64,000 bases of DNA, from assembly GCF_905171765.1 (NCBI RefSeq), contig NC_053398.1, positions 48,390,323 to 48,454,322 of the forward strand, written 5' to 3'. The notes below the pieces were generated by a model. It had not been told where the DNA came from, did not search any database, and worked only from the letters and a program-made list of their open reading frames with translations. Below are positions 34,468 to 46,617 of this stretch, piece after piece (the first letter of the stretch is position 1; the number at the start of each line of letters is the position of its first letter). The position numbers and the translations under genes are program-made. This DNA comes from Bufo bufo. Lineage: Eukaryota; Chordata; Amphibia; Anura; Bufonidae.

Positions 34468-35127
34468 TGTCACGAGGGTATCAAGAGCCACGTCTGACTC
34501 CGTTATACCCGGGGTCAGGAGGTCGCAGCGGGTGGCTGCGCGCTCTATATCTAAAGATCACGTTGTTTCTTAGTGATTGTTTTCTGTGTTTGCCTTGCTA
34601 TCCTTTTTGTCTCAATCAGGGATCCGTAGCTTCCCCTCCTCAGCTGTTTCTTGTCTGCCACTCCCAACCTCCTTATATTCTCCCCTCACACTTCTCTAGT
34701 TGCCAGTTATAGAGCTTCCTGCCTGGACATCTATACTGACCCACTGGAGTTGTGAATCCTGGTTGTCGTTCCAGAGTGCTACCCTCCGGATCCCTGTTGG
34801 GCTTCTTGTTGTCTCCTGTTGTCGCCCACCTGGGATTATATGTTGAGTTTGTATTGTCTGTCCTTCCCTTGGTGTTTTCCTTTAGAGCTAGTGGTGCGGA
34901 CTAGTGTTCCCACCGCCCTGTTCACTATCTAGGGCTCAGCTTAGGGAAAGCCAGGGCTTTAGGCACGTGATCGGCGTACAGGTGAGGAACCCGTCTAGGG
35001 ACGTCAGGGCAGCCAGGTGCCAGCCGCTAGGTGAGTCAGGGGTCACCACCTTCCCTCTCACTTGGGCAGGGCCTTCCTTGTTCCCTCCCTCTGCGTCACG
35101 TATGTGATAGTCACGCCGACCGTGATA
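34468..35127 (+). repeat. 5' LTR of the young gypsy element
   Basis: TGTCACGAGGGTATC...CCGTGATA, 660 bp, ending in TA where CA is usual. The differences from the 3' LTR are single substitutions scattered along the sequence. The start and end form a short imperfect inverted repeat (TGTCACG and CGTGATA). Confidence 0.95.
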
Positions 35128-35200
35128 TTATAACTGGCCTTTACTTTTTGAAATTTTTTTTTTTTTGTTGTTGTTTTTTTTTCTCTACTTAGAATCCAAT

Positions 35201-36157
35201 ATGGATCCTATTGCTGCCTTGGCAAAACAGCTTCAAGGCCTGTCTTTGGAGGTGGCAGGATTGAAGTCGTCTGTCCTCCAACAACAGCAGCAAATGCAGC
35301 TGACCGCACCCCCAGCGGTTGCTATGGGTAACCAGGTAGTTACAGAACCCAAGGTTGTTCTTCCTGACAGATTTTCTGGGGGAAGGGACAAATTTGCGAC
35401 GTTCCGTGAGGCCTGCACATTATACTTTAAGTTGCGCCCTTACTCCTCAGGTAATGAAGAACAGCGGGTAGGGATTGTCATTTCCCTGCTTCAGGGGGAC
35501 CCACAATCCTGGGCGTTCTCGTTACCCCCTGGTTCCCAGGCTCTCCGGTCAGTGGAGGGATTTTTTGGGGCTTTGGGTCTCATATATGATGACCCTGACC
35601 GAGTCGCCCTGGCTGAGTCGAAGTTACGGAGACTCCTACAGGGAGATCGGTCAGCAGAGGAATATTGCTCAGAGTTCCGTAGGTGGGCTACGGATACTCA
35701 GTGGAACGACCCGGCTCTCAGGAGTCAGTTCTGCTCTGGGTTATCTGAAAGGGTTAAGGATGCACTGGCGCTGTATGAGACCCCCCTTTCCCTTGATGCT
35801 GTTATGTCCCTCTCTATCAGAATAGATAGGCGTCTTAGGGAGAGATCGAAAATTCCTGAGCAATTGGTTACCTCTCCCAAACAACAATTAGTCTGTACTG
35901 ACTTAGATGAGCCTATGCAGCTAGGCGGAACTTCTCGTCAGGTCCGTCCTCCTGAGGTTCGCCGCAGGGGGGGGCTTGTTTTTTCTGTGGGGGGAAGGGT
36001 CATTTCATTAATGTCTGTCCCTCTTTTCTCAAAAACAAAAGACCGTCGGAAAACTACTAACCCCAGGCTGTGCGGAGGATGTCAGCCGGAGGGTATACGT
36101 TTCCTCCATACGAACATCTCAATTTGTGTTACCAGCGGTTATTGTTTTTGGTGTTAA
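35201..36157 (+). pseudogene. gag of young gypsy element, frameshifted
   Basis: ATG at 35201 (MDPIAALAKQLQGLSLEV), after a T-rich leader. 318 codons. Residues 50-230 resemble the gypsy capsid (FSGGRDKFATFREACTLYF, then EYCSEFRRWATDTQWND). A run of eight G at 35967-35974 marks a frame break: the CX2CX4HX4C zinc knuckle lies at 35977-36018 in a different frame, so the frame that starts at 35201 ends in unrelated residues. Gag would form the particle and bind RNA. Confidence 0.85.
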
Positions 36158-37376
36158 GACGGAGTCTATTTCTTTTTTTCTAGACAGTGGAGCAGGGGTA
36201 AATTTGATAGATGCCCATTTTGCCCGCACTATGGGTTTGTCTCTCTGCACGCTGCAGAGACCTATTCCCGTATTCGCTATAGATTCGGCTCCTCTGTCTC
36301 AGAGAAACCTCACCCACATTGTTCATAATTTACACCTTCGGGTAGGGGACCACCATAATGAGTGTCTTTCATGTTACGTTCTGGAGGGCCTTCCCTCTCC
36401 TGTGGTATTGGGTCTCCCCTGGTTGGTAGCGCACAATCCAGTGGTGGATTGGCAGGCCAGGGAGATATTGGAGTGGAGTGAGCATTGCAGAGAGAATTGC
36501 TTAAATAACAATTGCTTAATCGCCTCCATAGCTTCCCTACCTACATTTATTTCGGACTTTGAGGATGTTTTTTCTGAAAAGGGTTGTCAGAAGCTACCAC
36601 CTCATCGTCCTTATGATTGCTCGGTTAACTTGATTCCCGGTGCAAAATTACCCAAGTCCAGGTTGTATAATCTTTCGGGTCCCGAGAGACAAGCCATGAA
36701 AGATTATATCTCCGAGAGTCTGGCTAAGGGACACATCAGACCCTCTTCTTCACCCGTGGCTGCAGGGTTTTTCTTTGTTAAAAAGAAAGATGGGGGCCTG
36801 CGTCCTTGCCTAGATTTCCGTGAGCTAAACCAGATAACCATCCGAGACCCATACCCTCTTCCTCTCATTCCTGACCTTTTCAATCAGATTGCGGGTGCTA
36901 GGTGGTTCTCCAAACTTGATCTTAGGGGGGCCTACAATCTGATTCGTATCAGGGAAGGGGATGAGTGGAAGACAGCTTTTAACACCCCTGAGGGGCATTA
37001 TGAAAATCTAGTTATGCCTTTCGGTCTGACCAATGCCCCCGCTGTCTTCCAACATTTCGTTAATGATATTTTTAGTCATCTCATCGGCAGGTTTGTAGTC
37101 ATATACCTAGATGATATCTTAATTTATTCGGCTGATCTGAAAACACATGAGGTGCATGTCAGGCAAGTACTGCAGGTCCTACGGACGAATAAATTATATG
37201 CGAAAATTGAAAAATGTGTCTTCGCCGTTCAGGAAATACAGTTCCTGGGATATCTATTATCTGCTTCAGGTTTCCGTATGGATCCTGGGAAGGTCCAGGC
37301 TATTTTAGATTGGGATCTTCCTGAGAACCTTAAAGCCCTACAACGGTTTTTGGGTTTCGCAAATTTCTATAGAAAT
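36080..37376 (+). pseudogene. Protease and reverse transcriptase of young gypsy element
   Basis: The frame is already open before 36126 and has no ATG there, so Pol is presumably made by frameshifting or readthrough from gag. The protease active site reads [15 protein letters not shown] shows [62 protein letters not shown] (37110) and FLGFANFYR (37360). Just after that, at about 37376, sequence of the RT-RNase H connection is missing. Confidence 0.9.
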
Positions 37377-37980
37377 AGGTGGGAGTGGGGGCTGTATTGT
37401 CTCAGGGTCCGTCTCCTGGCAAATGGCGCCTTGCGCTTTCTTTTCCAAAAAATTATCTTCTGCAGAGAAGAACTATGATGTTGGAAATAGGGAACTGTTG
37501 GCGATTAAACTGGCGCTTGAAGAGTGGCGTCACTTCTTAGAGGGAGCAATCCACCCCGTCACGGTGATTACGGATCACAAAAACCTTCTGTACCTAGAAT
37601 CGGCTAAGCGTCTCACCCCTAGACAAGCTAGGTGGTCGCTATTCTTTACCAGATTTAACTTTGTAATCACCTATCGTCCTGGGGCAAAAAATACCAAGGC
37701 AGACGCGTTATCTCGTAGTTTCCCTGGAGGGGGTAATGTTAGTGATCCGGTACCTATTTTACAAAGAGGAGTGGTTGTCTCTGCTGTACACTCTGTTCTA
37801 GAGGGAAAGGTGTTAGAGGCCCAGGGGGACGCCCCGGCCTCTTGCCCCTCAGAGAAATTGTTTGTACCGTTAAACCTGCGTCTTGAATTATTAAAAGAAC
37901 ATCATAATTCGGCACTTGCTGGCCACCCGGGTAGTAAAGCAACCTTGGAGCTATTATCTCGTCGTTTTGGGGGCCAAGGT
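37377..37980 (+). pseudogene. RNase H and integrase zinc region
   Basis: A deletion of roughly 200 bp near 37376 removes the start of the RNase H domain, and a single-base loss near 37430 shifts frame again. RNase H blocks remain ([29 protein letters not shown] and TKADALSR). The HHCC zinc region of integrase begins at 37890 ([14 protein letters not shown]). A frame break near 37970, in a G-rich stretch, separates it from the core. Confidence 0.85.
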
Positions 37981-38732
37981 TGCGTCAGGATGTAATGGAT
38001 TTCGTGTCTACTTGCTCTACTTGTGCACGCGCGAAAGTCTCTCATACAAGTCCAGCAGGGTCTTTATTGCCACTTTTTATCCCCAATAGGCCATGGACAC
38101 ATCTGTCAATGGATTTCATCACTGACTTACCGTTGTCTGCGGGTAAAACAGTTATTTTGGTAGTAGTAGACAGGTTTAGCAAAATGGTACACTTTATTGC
38201 GCTACCCGCTCTTCCTAATGCTAAAACTCTTGCTCAGGTGTTTATCAGTGAAATCGTGAAGCTTCACGGGGTCCCTTCCGATGTAGTTTCGGATCGGGGA
38301 ACCCAGTTTATTTCTAAGTTTTGGAAAGCTTTTTGTTCCCGTTTGGGGGTACACTTGTCCTTTTCCTCAGCTTTCCATCCTCAGTCGAATGGACAGACTG
38401 AGCGTACCAACCAAAACCTAGAAACATATTTAAGGTGTTTTGTGTCTGAAAACCAAGAGTTGTGGTCATCATATTTACCGTTAGCTGAGTTTGCCATAAA
38501 TAATCATTATCAGGAGTCCACTGGCAAGTCACCATTCCTTGGTGCATACGGTTTTCATCCCCAATTTTGTACTTTCAAAGAGGGGGGGTCTTCTGGGGTT
38601 CCCGAAGAGGAAAGGTTTTCTTCATCTCTTTCATCGGTATGTCAGAAGGTGCAAGTTAACTTGAAAAAGATGAGTGGTAAATATAAATGCATGGCCGATA
38701 AGAAACGGTCGCCAGGTCCGGACCTACAGTAG
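37980..38732 (+). pseudogene. Integrase catalytic core
   Basis: Contains CSTCARAK (the Cys pair of HHCC), SMDFITDLP (first Asp), VVSDRGTQF (second Asp) and HPQSNGQTERTNQ (Glu), the DDE triad of retroviral-type integrases. The frame runs to 38732, where one missing base near 38728 separates it from the C-terminal module. Confidence 0.9.
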
Positions 38733-38734
38733 GA

Positions 38735-39295
38735 GTGAATGACTATGTGTGGTTGTCTACTAGGAATATTAAGTTGAAGGTTCCCTCTTGGAAACTGGGC
38801 CCTAGGTTCATTGGTCCTTATAAAATAGTAGCCGTTATTAACCCTGTGGCTTTTCGCCTGGAGCTACCTCAGACTTTTAAGATCCATAACGTCTTCCATA
38901 AATCGTTACTCAAGAAGTATGTTCCACCTCTAGAACCATCACCACTGCCACCTCCTCTTGTTATTGTGGATGGTAATCTGGAGTTTCAAATAGCCAGAAT
39001 TGTTGATTCTCGTCGGGTCCGCCGCTCTCTTCAGTATCTGGTGCATTGGAGGGGTTACGGTCCCGAGGAAAGAATGTGGGTTCCAGCGTCAGAGGTAAAC
39101 GCCAACAGGTTAATTCAGGCTTTCCATACCTCTCATCCGGAGAGACCTGGTCCTGAGTGTAAGGAGGCCCCTCGTGAAAGGGGGGGTACTGTCACGAGGG
39201 TATCAAGAGCCACGTCTGACTCCGTTATACCCGGGGTCAGGAGGTCGCAGCGGGTGGCTGCGCGCTCTATATCTAAAGATCACGTTGTTTCTTAG
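38735..39295 (+). pseudogene. Integrase C-terminus with chromodomain
   Basis: VPSWKLGPRFIGPYKIV is the GPY/F module. The chromodomain is at 38967-39130 (EFQIARIVDSRRVRRSLQYL, VHWRGYGPEERMWVP). The frame has no own ATG near its true start and continues into the LTR. Confidence 0.9.
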
Positions 39296-39849
39296 TGATT
39301 GTTTTCTGTGTTTGCCTTGCTATCCTTTTTGTCTCAATCAGGGATCCGTAGCTTCCCCTCCTCAGCTGTTTCTTGTCTGCCACTACCAACCTCCTTATAT
39401 TCTCCCCTCACACTTCTCTAGTTGCCAGTTATAGAGCTTCCTGCCTGGACATCTATACTGACCCACTGGAGTTGTGAATCCTGGTTGTCGTTCCAGAGTG
39501 CTACCCTCCGGATCCCTGTTGGGCTTCTTGTTGTCTCCTGTTGTCGCCCATCTGGGATTATATGTTGAGTTTGTATTGTCTGTCCTTCCCTTGGTGTTTT
39601 CCTTTAGAGCTAGTGGTGCGGACTAGTGTTCCCACCGCCCTGTTTACTATCTAGGGCTCAGCTTAGGGAAAGCCAGGGCTTTAGGCACGTGATCGGCGTA
39701 CGGGTGAGGAACCCGTCTAGGGAGGTCAGGGCAGCCAGGTGCCAGCCGCTAGGTGAGTCAGGGGTCACCACCTTCCCTCTCACTTGGGCAGGGCCTTCCT
39801 TGTTCCCTCCCTCTGCGTCACGTATGTGATAGTCACGCCGACCGTGATA
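39190..39849 (+). repeat. 3' LTR of the young gypsy element
   Basis: Same length and ends as the 5' LTR. The chromodomain reading frame runs into it and stops at 39295. Confidence 0.95.
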
Positions 39850-40217
39850 AGCACACTTTTTTTTCTGGGTTGAAAAACCATTCCCAAATTTGCCATTCTC
39901 AAAATAACTAGTTTCTGGTATTTGAGGCCTACTTGAAATCTATCCCAAAAAGAATATCTTACATTGAAGCTAGTGATAGTGTCATTCAGAAAAACCTAAG
40001 AGACACGCTAGCGTGCTGATAGAAATCAGATTCTGTGATTAAACCTATACCTGTCACACAGCGCAAAAAAAAACAGGCCTCACATCTCTATTTAACCAAA
40101 TCTCTACTGTTTTAGCTGGTCAAGTTATTTGTAGTGACCGTAAAAGCACACTTTTTTTTCTGGGTTGAAAAACCATTCCCAAATTTGCCATTTTCAAAAT
40201 TGTGGTGAACGGGAACA

Positions 40218-43200
40218 ATGAGGAAAACATCTAATAAGGGACGCGGACGTGGACATGGTCGTGGTGGTGTTAGTGGACCCTCTGGTGCTGGGAGAGGACG
40301 TGGCCGTTCTGCCACAGCCACACGTCCTAGTGAACCAACTACCTCAGGTCCCAGTAGCCAGCAGGGGCCCAATGCCGTTCTAAGGATGGTAAGGCCTGAG
40401 CAGGTGCAGGCATTAGTCAATTGGGTGGCCGACAGTGGATCCAGCACGTTCACATTATCTCCCACCCAGTCTTCTGCAGAAAGCGCACAGATGGCGCATG
40501 AAAACCAAGCCCATCGGTCTGTCACATCACCCCCATGCATATCAGGGAAACTGTCTGAGCCTCAAGTTATGCAGCAGTCTCTTATGCTGTTTGAAGACTC
40601 TGCTGCCAGGAATTCCCAAGGGCATCCACCTAGCCCTTCCCCAGGGGTGGAAGAGATAGAATGCACTAACGCACAACCACTTATTTTTCCTGATGATGAG
40701 GACATGGGAATACCACCTCAGCACGTCTCTGATGATGACGAAACACAGGTGCCAACTGCTGCATCTTTCTGAAGTGTGCAGACTGAACAGGAGGTCAGGG
40801 ATCAAGACTGGGTGGAAGACGATGCAGGGGACGATGAGGTCCTAGACCCCACATGGAATGAAGGTCATGCCACTGACTTTCACAGTTCGGAGGAAGAGGC
40901 AGTGGTGAGACCGAGCCAACAGCGTAGCAAAAGAGGGAGCAGTGGGCAAAATCAGAACACCCGCCGCCAAGAGACTCCGCCTGCTACTGACCGCCGCCAT
41001 CTGGGACCGAGCACCCCAAAGGCAGCTTCAAGGAGTTCCCTGGCATGGCACTTCTTCAAACAATGTGCTGACGACAAGACCCGAGTGGTTTGCACGCTGT
41101 GCCATCAGAGCCTGAAACGAGGCATTAACGTTCTGAACCTCAGCACAACCTGCATGACCAGGCACCTGCATGCAAAGCATGAACTGCAGTGGAGTAAACA
41201 CCTTAAAAACAAAGAAGTCACTCAGGCTCCCCCTGCTACCTCTTCTGCTGCTGCTGCCTCGGCCTCTTCTGCGGCTGCCGCCGCCTCGGCCTCTTCCTCC
41301 GCCTCTGGAGGAACGTTGGCACCTGCCGCCCAGCAAACATGGGATGTACCACCAACACCACCACCCGCGTCACCAAGCATCTCAACCATGTCACACGGCA
41401 GCGTTCAGCTCTCCATCTCACAAACATTTGAGAGAAAGCGTAAATTCCCACCTAGCCACCCTCGATCCCTGGCCCTGAATGCCTATGAAATGCTGTAATT
41501 TAGGCTGGTGGACACACACAGCTTCAAACAGCTCATGTCACTTGCTGTCCCACAGTATGTTGTTCCCAGCCGCCACTACTTCTCCAAGAGAGCCGTGCCT
41601 TGCCTGCACAAACAAGTGTCCGATAAAATCAAGTGTGCACTGCGCAACGCCATCTGTGGCAAGGTCCACCTAACCACAGATACGTGGACCAGTAAGCACG
41701 GCCAGGGACGCTATATCTCCCTAACTGCACACTGGGTAAATGTAGTGGCGGCTGGGCCCCAGGCGGAGAGCTGTTTGGCGCACGTCCTTCCGCCGCCAAG
41801 GATCGCAGGGCAACATTCTTTGCCTCCTGTCTCCTCCTCCTCCTACTCAGCTTCCTCCTCCTCTTCTTCCACCTGCTCATCCAGTCAGCCACACACCTTC
41901 ACCACCAACTTCAGCACAGCACGGGGTAAACGTCAGCAGGCCATTCTGAAACTCATATGTTTGGGGGACAGGCCCCACACCGCACAGGAGTTGTGGCGGG
42001 GTATAGAACAACAGACCGACGAGTGGTTGCTGCCGGTGAGCCTCAAGCCCGGCCTGGTGGTGTGCGATAATGGGCGAAATCTCGTTGCAGCTCTGGGACT
42101 AGCCGGTTTGACGCACATCCCTTGCCTGGCGCATGTGCTGAATTTGGTGGTGCAGAAGTTCATTCGCAACTACCCCGACATGTCAGAGCTGCTGCATAAA
42201 GTGCGGGCCGTTTGTTCGCGCTTCCGGCGTTCACACCCTGCCGCTGCTCGCCTGTCTGCGCTACAGCGTAACTTCGGCCTTCCCGCTCACCGCCTCATAT
42301 GCGACGTGCCCACCAGGTGGAACTCCACCTTGCATATGCTGGACAGACTGTGCGAGCAGCAGCAGGCCATAGTGGAGTTTCAGCTGCAGCACGCACGGGT
42401 CAGTTGCACTGCGGATTAGACACACTTCACCACCAATGACTGGGCCTCCATGCGAGACCTGTGTGCCCTGTTGCGCTGTTTCGAGTACTCCACCAACATG
42501 GCCAGTGGCGATGACGCCGTTATCAGCGTTACAATACCACTTCTATGTCTCCTTGAGAAAACACTTAGGGCGATGATGGAAGAGGAGGTGGCCCAGGAGG
42601 AAGAGGAGGAAGAGGAGGAAGAGGAGGAAGAGGGGTCATTTTTAGCACTTTCAGGCCAGTCTCTTCAAAGTGACTCAGAGGGAGGTTTTTTGCAACACCA
42701 GAGGCCAGGTACAAATGTGGCCAGACAGGGCCAACTACTGGAGGACGAGGAGGACGAGGATGAGGAGGAGGTGGAGGAGGATGAGGATGAAGCATGTTCA
42801 CAGCGGGGTGGCACCCAAAGCAGCTCGGGCCCATCACTGGTGCGTGGCTGGGGGGAAACACAGGACGATGACGATACGCCTCCCACAGAGGACAGCTTGT
42901 CCTTACCTCTGGGCAGCCTGGCACACATGAGCGACTACATGCTGCAGTGCCTGCACAACGACAGCAGAGTTGCCCACATTTTAACGTGTGCGGAATACTG
43001 GGTTGCCACCCTGCTGGATCCCCGGTACAAAGACAATGTGCCCACCTTACTTCCTACACTGGAGCGTGATAGGAAGATGCGCGACTACAAGCGCACGTTG
43101 GTAGACGCGCTACTGAGAGCATTCCCAAATGTCACAGGGGAACCAGTGGAAGCCCAAGGCGAAGGCAGAGGAGGAGCAAGAGGTCGCCAACGCAGCTGTG

Positions 43201-43619
43201 TCACGGCCAGCTCCTCTGAGGGCAGGGTTAGCATGGCAGAGATGTGGAAAAGTTTTGTCACCACGCAAGAGCTAACTGCACCACCACCTGATACGGAACG
43301 TGTTAGCAGGAGGCAACATTTCACTAACATGGTCGAACAGTACCTGTGCACACCCCTCCACGTACTGACTGATGGTTCGGCCCCATTCAACTTCTGGGTC
43401 TCCAAATTGTCCACGTGGCCAGAGTTAGCCTTTTATGCCTTGGAGGTGCTGGCCTGCCCGGCGGCCAGCGTTTTGTCTGAACGTGTATTTAGCACGGCAG
43501 GGGGCGTCATTACAGACAAACGCAGCCGCCTGTCTACAGCCAATGTGGACAAGCTGACGTTCATAAAAATTAACCAGGCATGGATCCCACAGGACCTGTC
43601 CATCCCTTGTGCAGATTAG
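40218..43619 (+). pseudogene. hAT transposase (ZBED type), three in-frame stops
   Basis: One frame of 1,134 codons from ATG 40218 to TAG 43617-43619, broken only by TGA 40770, TAA 41496 and TAG 42417. Order: Arg-Gly-rich N-terminus (GRGRGHGRGG), acidic region, BED zinc finger (residues 275-320, CTLC...RHLHAKH), RNase H-like catalytic core with TTDTW (Asp about 488), CDNGRN (Asp about 617) and CDVPTRWNST, an acidic insertion (DEEDEDEEEVEEDEDE), and the C-terminal dimerisation region (ACPAASVLSERVFSTAGG, Glu about 1088). All three catalytic residues remain. Relative to copy 2 it lacks about 13 codons before 41490. Inactive as it stands. Confidence 0.92.
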
Positions 43620-46617
43620 ATATTAACTACCTCCCCTTAACAATATATTATTCTACTCCAGGGCACTTCCTCATTCAATACTATTTTTAATTTCATTTTA
43701 CCATTATATTGCGGGGCAACCCAAAGTTGAATGAACCTCTCCTCTGTCTGGGTGCCGGGGCCTAAATGTGTGACAGTGGCCTGTTCCAGTGGTGGGTGAC
43801 GTGAAGCCTGATTCTCTGCTATGACCTGAATACAGATTCTGCGCTGACATAAGGCCAGATTCTCTGTTACGGGACCTCTCTCCTCTGCCTGGGTGCCTGG
43901 GCCTAAATGTGTGACAGTGGCCTGTTCCAGTGGTGGGTGACGTGAAGCCTGATTCTCTGCTATGACATGAAGACAGATTCTGCACTGACATAAGGCCAGA
44001 TTCTCTGTTACGGGACCGCTCTCCTCTGTCTGGGTGCCGGGGCCTAAATGTGTGACAGTGGCCTGTTCCAGTGGTGGGTGACGTGAAGCCTGATTCTCTG
44101 CTATGACATGAAGACAGATTCTGCGCTGACATAAGGCCAGATTCTCTGTTACGGGACCTCTCTCCTCTGCCTGGGTGCCTGGGCCTAAATGTGTGACAGT
44201 GGCCTGTTCCAGTGGTGGGTGACGTGAAGCCTGATTCTCTGCTATGACATGAATACAGATTCTGCGCTGACATAAGGCCAGATTCTCTGTTACGGGACCT
44301 CTCTCCTCTGCCTGGGTGCCTGGGCCTAAATGTGTGACAGTGGCCTGTTCCAGTGGTGGGTGACGTGAAGCCTGATTCTCTGCTATGACATGAAGACAGA
44401 TTCTGCGCTGACATAAGGCCAGATTCTCTGTTACGGGACCTCTCTCCTCTGCCTGGGTGCCTGGGCCTAAATGTGTGACAGTGGCCTGTTACAGTGGTGG
44501 GTGACGTGAAGCCTGATTCTCTGCTATGACATGAATACAGATTCTGCGCTGACATAAGGCCAGATTCTCTGTTACGGGACCTCTCTCCTCTGCCTGGGTG
44601 CCTGGGCCTAAATGTGTGACAGTGGCCTGTTCCAGTGGTGGGTGACGTGAAGCCTGATTCTCTGCTATGACATGAAGACAGATTCTGCGCTGACATAAGG
44701 CCAGATTCTCTGTTACGGGACCGCTCTCCTCTGTCTGGGTGCCGGGGCCTAAATGTGTGACAGTGGCCTGTTCCAGTGGTGGGTGACGTGAAGCCTGATT
44801 CTCTGCTATGACATGAATACAGATTCTGCGCTGACATAAGGCCAGATTCTCTGTTACGGGACCTCTCTCCTCTGCTTGGGTGCCTGGGCCTAAATGTGTG
44901 ACAGTGGCCTGTTCCAGTGGTGGGTGACGTGAAGCCTGATTCTCTGCTATGACATGAAGACAGATTCTGCGCTGACATAAGGCCAAATTCTCTGTTACGG
45001 GACCTCTCTCCTCTGCCTGGGTGCCTGGGCCTAAATGTGTGACAGTGGCCTGTTCCAGTGGTGGGTGACGTGAAGCCTGATTCTCTGCTATGACATGAAG
45101 ACAGATTCTGCGCTGACATAAGGCCAGATTCTCTGTTACGGGACCTCTCTCCTCTGCCTGGGTGCCTGGGCCTAAATGTGTGACAGTGGCCTGTTCCAGT
45201 GGTGGGTGACGTGAAGCCTGATTCTCTGCTATGACATGAATACAGATTCTGCGCTGACATAAGGCCAGATTCTCTGTTACGGGACCTCTCTCCTCTGCCT
45301 GGGTGCCTGGGCCTAAATGTGTGACAGTGGCCTGTTCCAGTGGTGGGTGACGTGAAGCCTGATTCTCTGCTATGACATGAAGACAGATTCTGCGCTGACA
45401 TAAGGCCAGATTCTCTGTTACGGGACTGCTCTCCTCTGTCTGGGTGCCGGGGCCTAAATGTGTGACAGTGGCCTGTTCCAGTGGTGGGTGACGTGAAGCC
45501 TGATTCTCTGCTATGACATGAATACAGATTCTGCGCTGACATAAGGCCAGATTCTCTGTTACGGGACCTCTCTCCTCTGCCTGGGTGCCTGGGCCTAAAT
45601 GTGTGACAGTGGCCTGTTCCAGTGGTGGGTGACGTGAAGCCTGATTCTCTGCTATGACATGAAGACAGATTCTGCGCTGACATAAGGCCAGATTCTCTGT
45701 TACGGGACCTCTCTCCTCTGCCTGGGTGCCTGGGCCTAAATGTGTGACAGTGGCCTGTTCCAGTGGTGGGTGACGTGAAGCCTGATTCTCTGCTATGACA
45801 TGAAGACAGATTCTGTGCTGACATAAGGCCAGATTCTCTGTTACGGGACCTCTCTCCTCTGCCTGGGTGCCTGGGCCTAAATGTGTGACAGTGGCCTGTT
45901 CCAGTGGTGGGTGACGTGAAGCCTGATTCTCTGCTATGACATGAATACAGATTCTGCGCTGACATAAGGCCAGATTCTCTGTTACGGGACCTCTCTCCTC
46001 TGCCTGGGTGCCTGGGCCTAAATGTGTAACAGTGGCCTGTTCCAGTGGTGGGTGACGTGAAGCCTGATTCTCTGCTATGACATGAAGACAGATTCTGCGC
46101 TGACATAAGGCCAGATTCTCTGTTACGGGACCTCTCTCCTCTGCCTGGGTGCCTGGGCCTAAATGTGTGACAGTGGCCTGTTCCAGTAGTGGGTGACGTG
46201 AAGCCTGATTCTCTGCTATGACATGAATACAGATTCTGCGCTGACATAAGGCCAGATTCTCTGTTACGGGACCTCTCTCCTCTGCCTGGGTGCCTGGGCC
46301 TAAATGTGTGACAGTGGCCTGTTCCAGTGGTGGGTGATGTGAAGCCTGATTCTCTGCTATGACATGAAGACAGATTCTGCGCTGACATAAGGCCAGATTC
46401 TCTGTTACGGGACCGCTCTCCTCTGTCTGGGTGCCGGGGCCTAAATGTGTGACAGTGGCCTGTTCCAGTGGTGGGTGACGTGAAGCCTGATTCTCTGCTA
46501 TGACATGAATACAGATTCTGCGCTGACATCAGGCCAGATTCTCTGTTACGGGACCTCTCTCCTCTGCCTGGGTGCCTGGGCCTAAATGTGTGACAGTGGC
46601 CTGTTCCAGTGGTGGGT

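Larger units (their letters stand above)
34468..39849 (+). mobile_element. Ty3/gypsy chromovirus-type LTR retrotransposon, young
   Basis: Two 660-bp LTRs (34468-35127 and 39190-39849), flanked by AGCAC (34463-34467 and 39850-39854). I count 5 mismatches between the LTRs by eye, under 1 percent, so the insertion is recent. Order gag, protease, RT, RNase H, integrase, chromodomain. A purine tract (GAAAGGGGGGG) precedes the 3' LTR. No convincing primer-binding site was found just after the 5' LTR. Several frameshifts and a deletion break pol. Confidence 0.95.
33787..40200 (+). repeat. 295-bp tandem repeat, split by gypsy insertion
   Basis: The marker AGCACACTTTTTTTTCTGG lies at 33872, 34167, 34463 (its AGCAC only) with continuation at 39850, and 40145, a period of 295 bp. 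Copies are nearly identical. The gypsy element 34468-39849 inserted at the third copy and duplicated AGCAC. Confidence 0.88.

Noticed and set aside
35977..36110. Programmed -1 slippery site between gag and pol of the young gypsy element
   Set aside because: A C-AAA-AAC string lies in the zinc-knuckle frame after 36018, but it does not fit the canonical heptamer, and the upstream frame is already broken at the G run. Not enough to call a frameshift signal.
42565..42928. Ser-rich and Pro-rich frames opposite the hAT transposase
   Set aside because: Antisense shadows of the GAG/GAA-rich acidic segment of the transposase.
43704..46529. 941-codon - strand frame with a 47-residue repeat
   Set aside because: It is the 141-bp satellite in hAT 1. 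The unit is divisible by 3, so an open frame persists by chance. There is no plausible promoter, and the array lies in a transposon 3' region.
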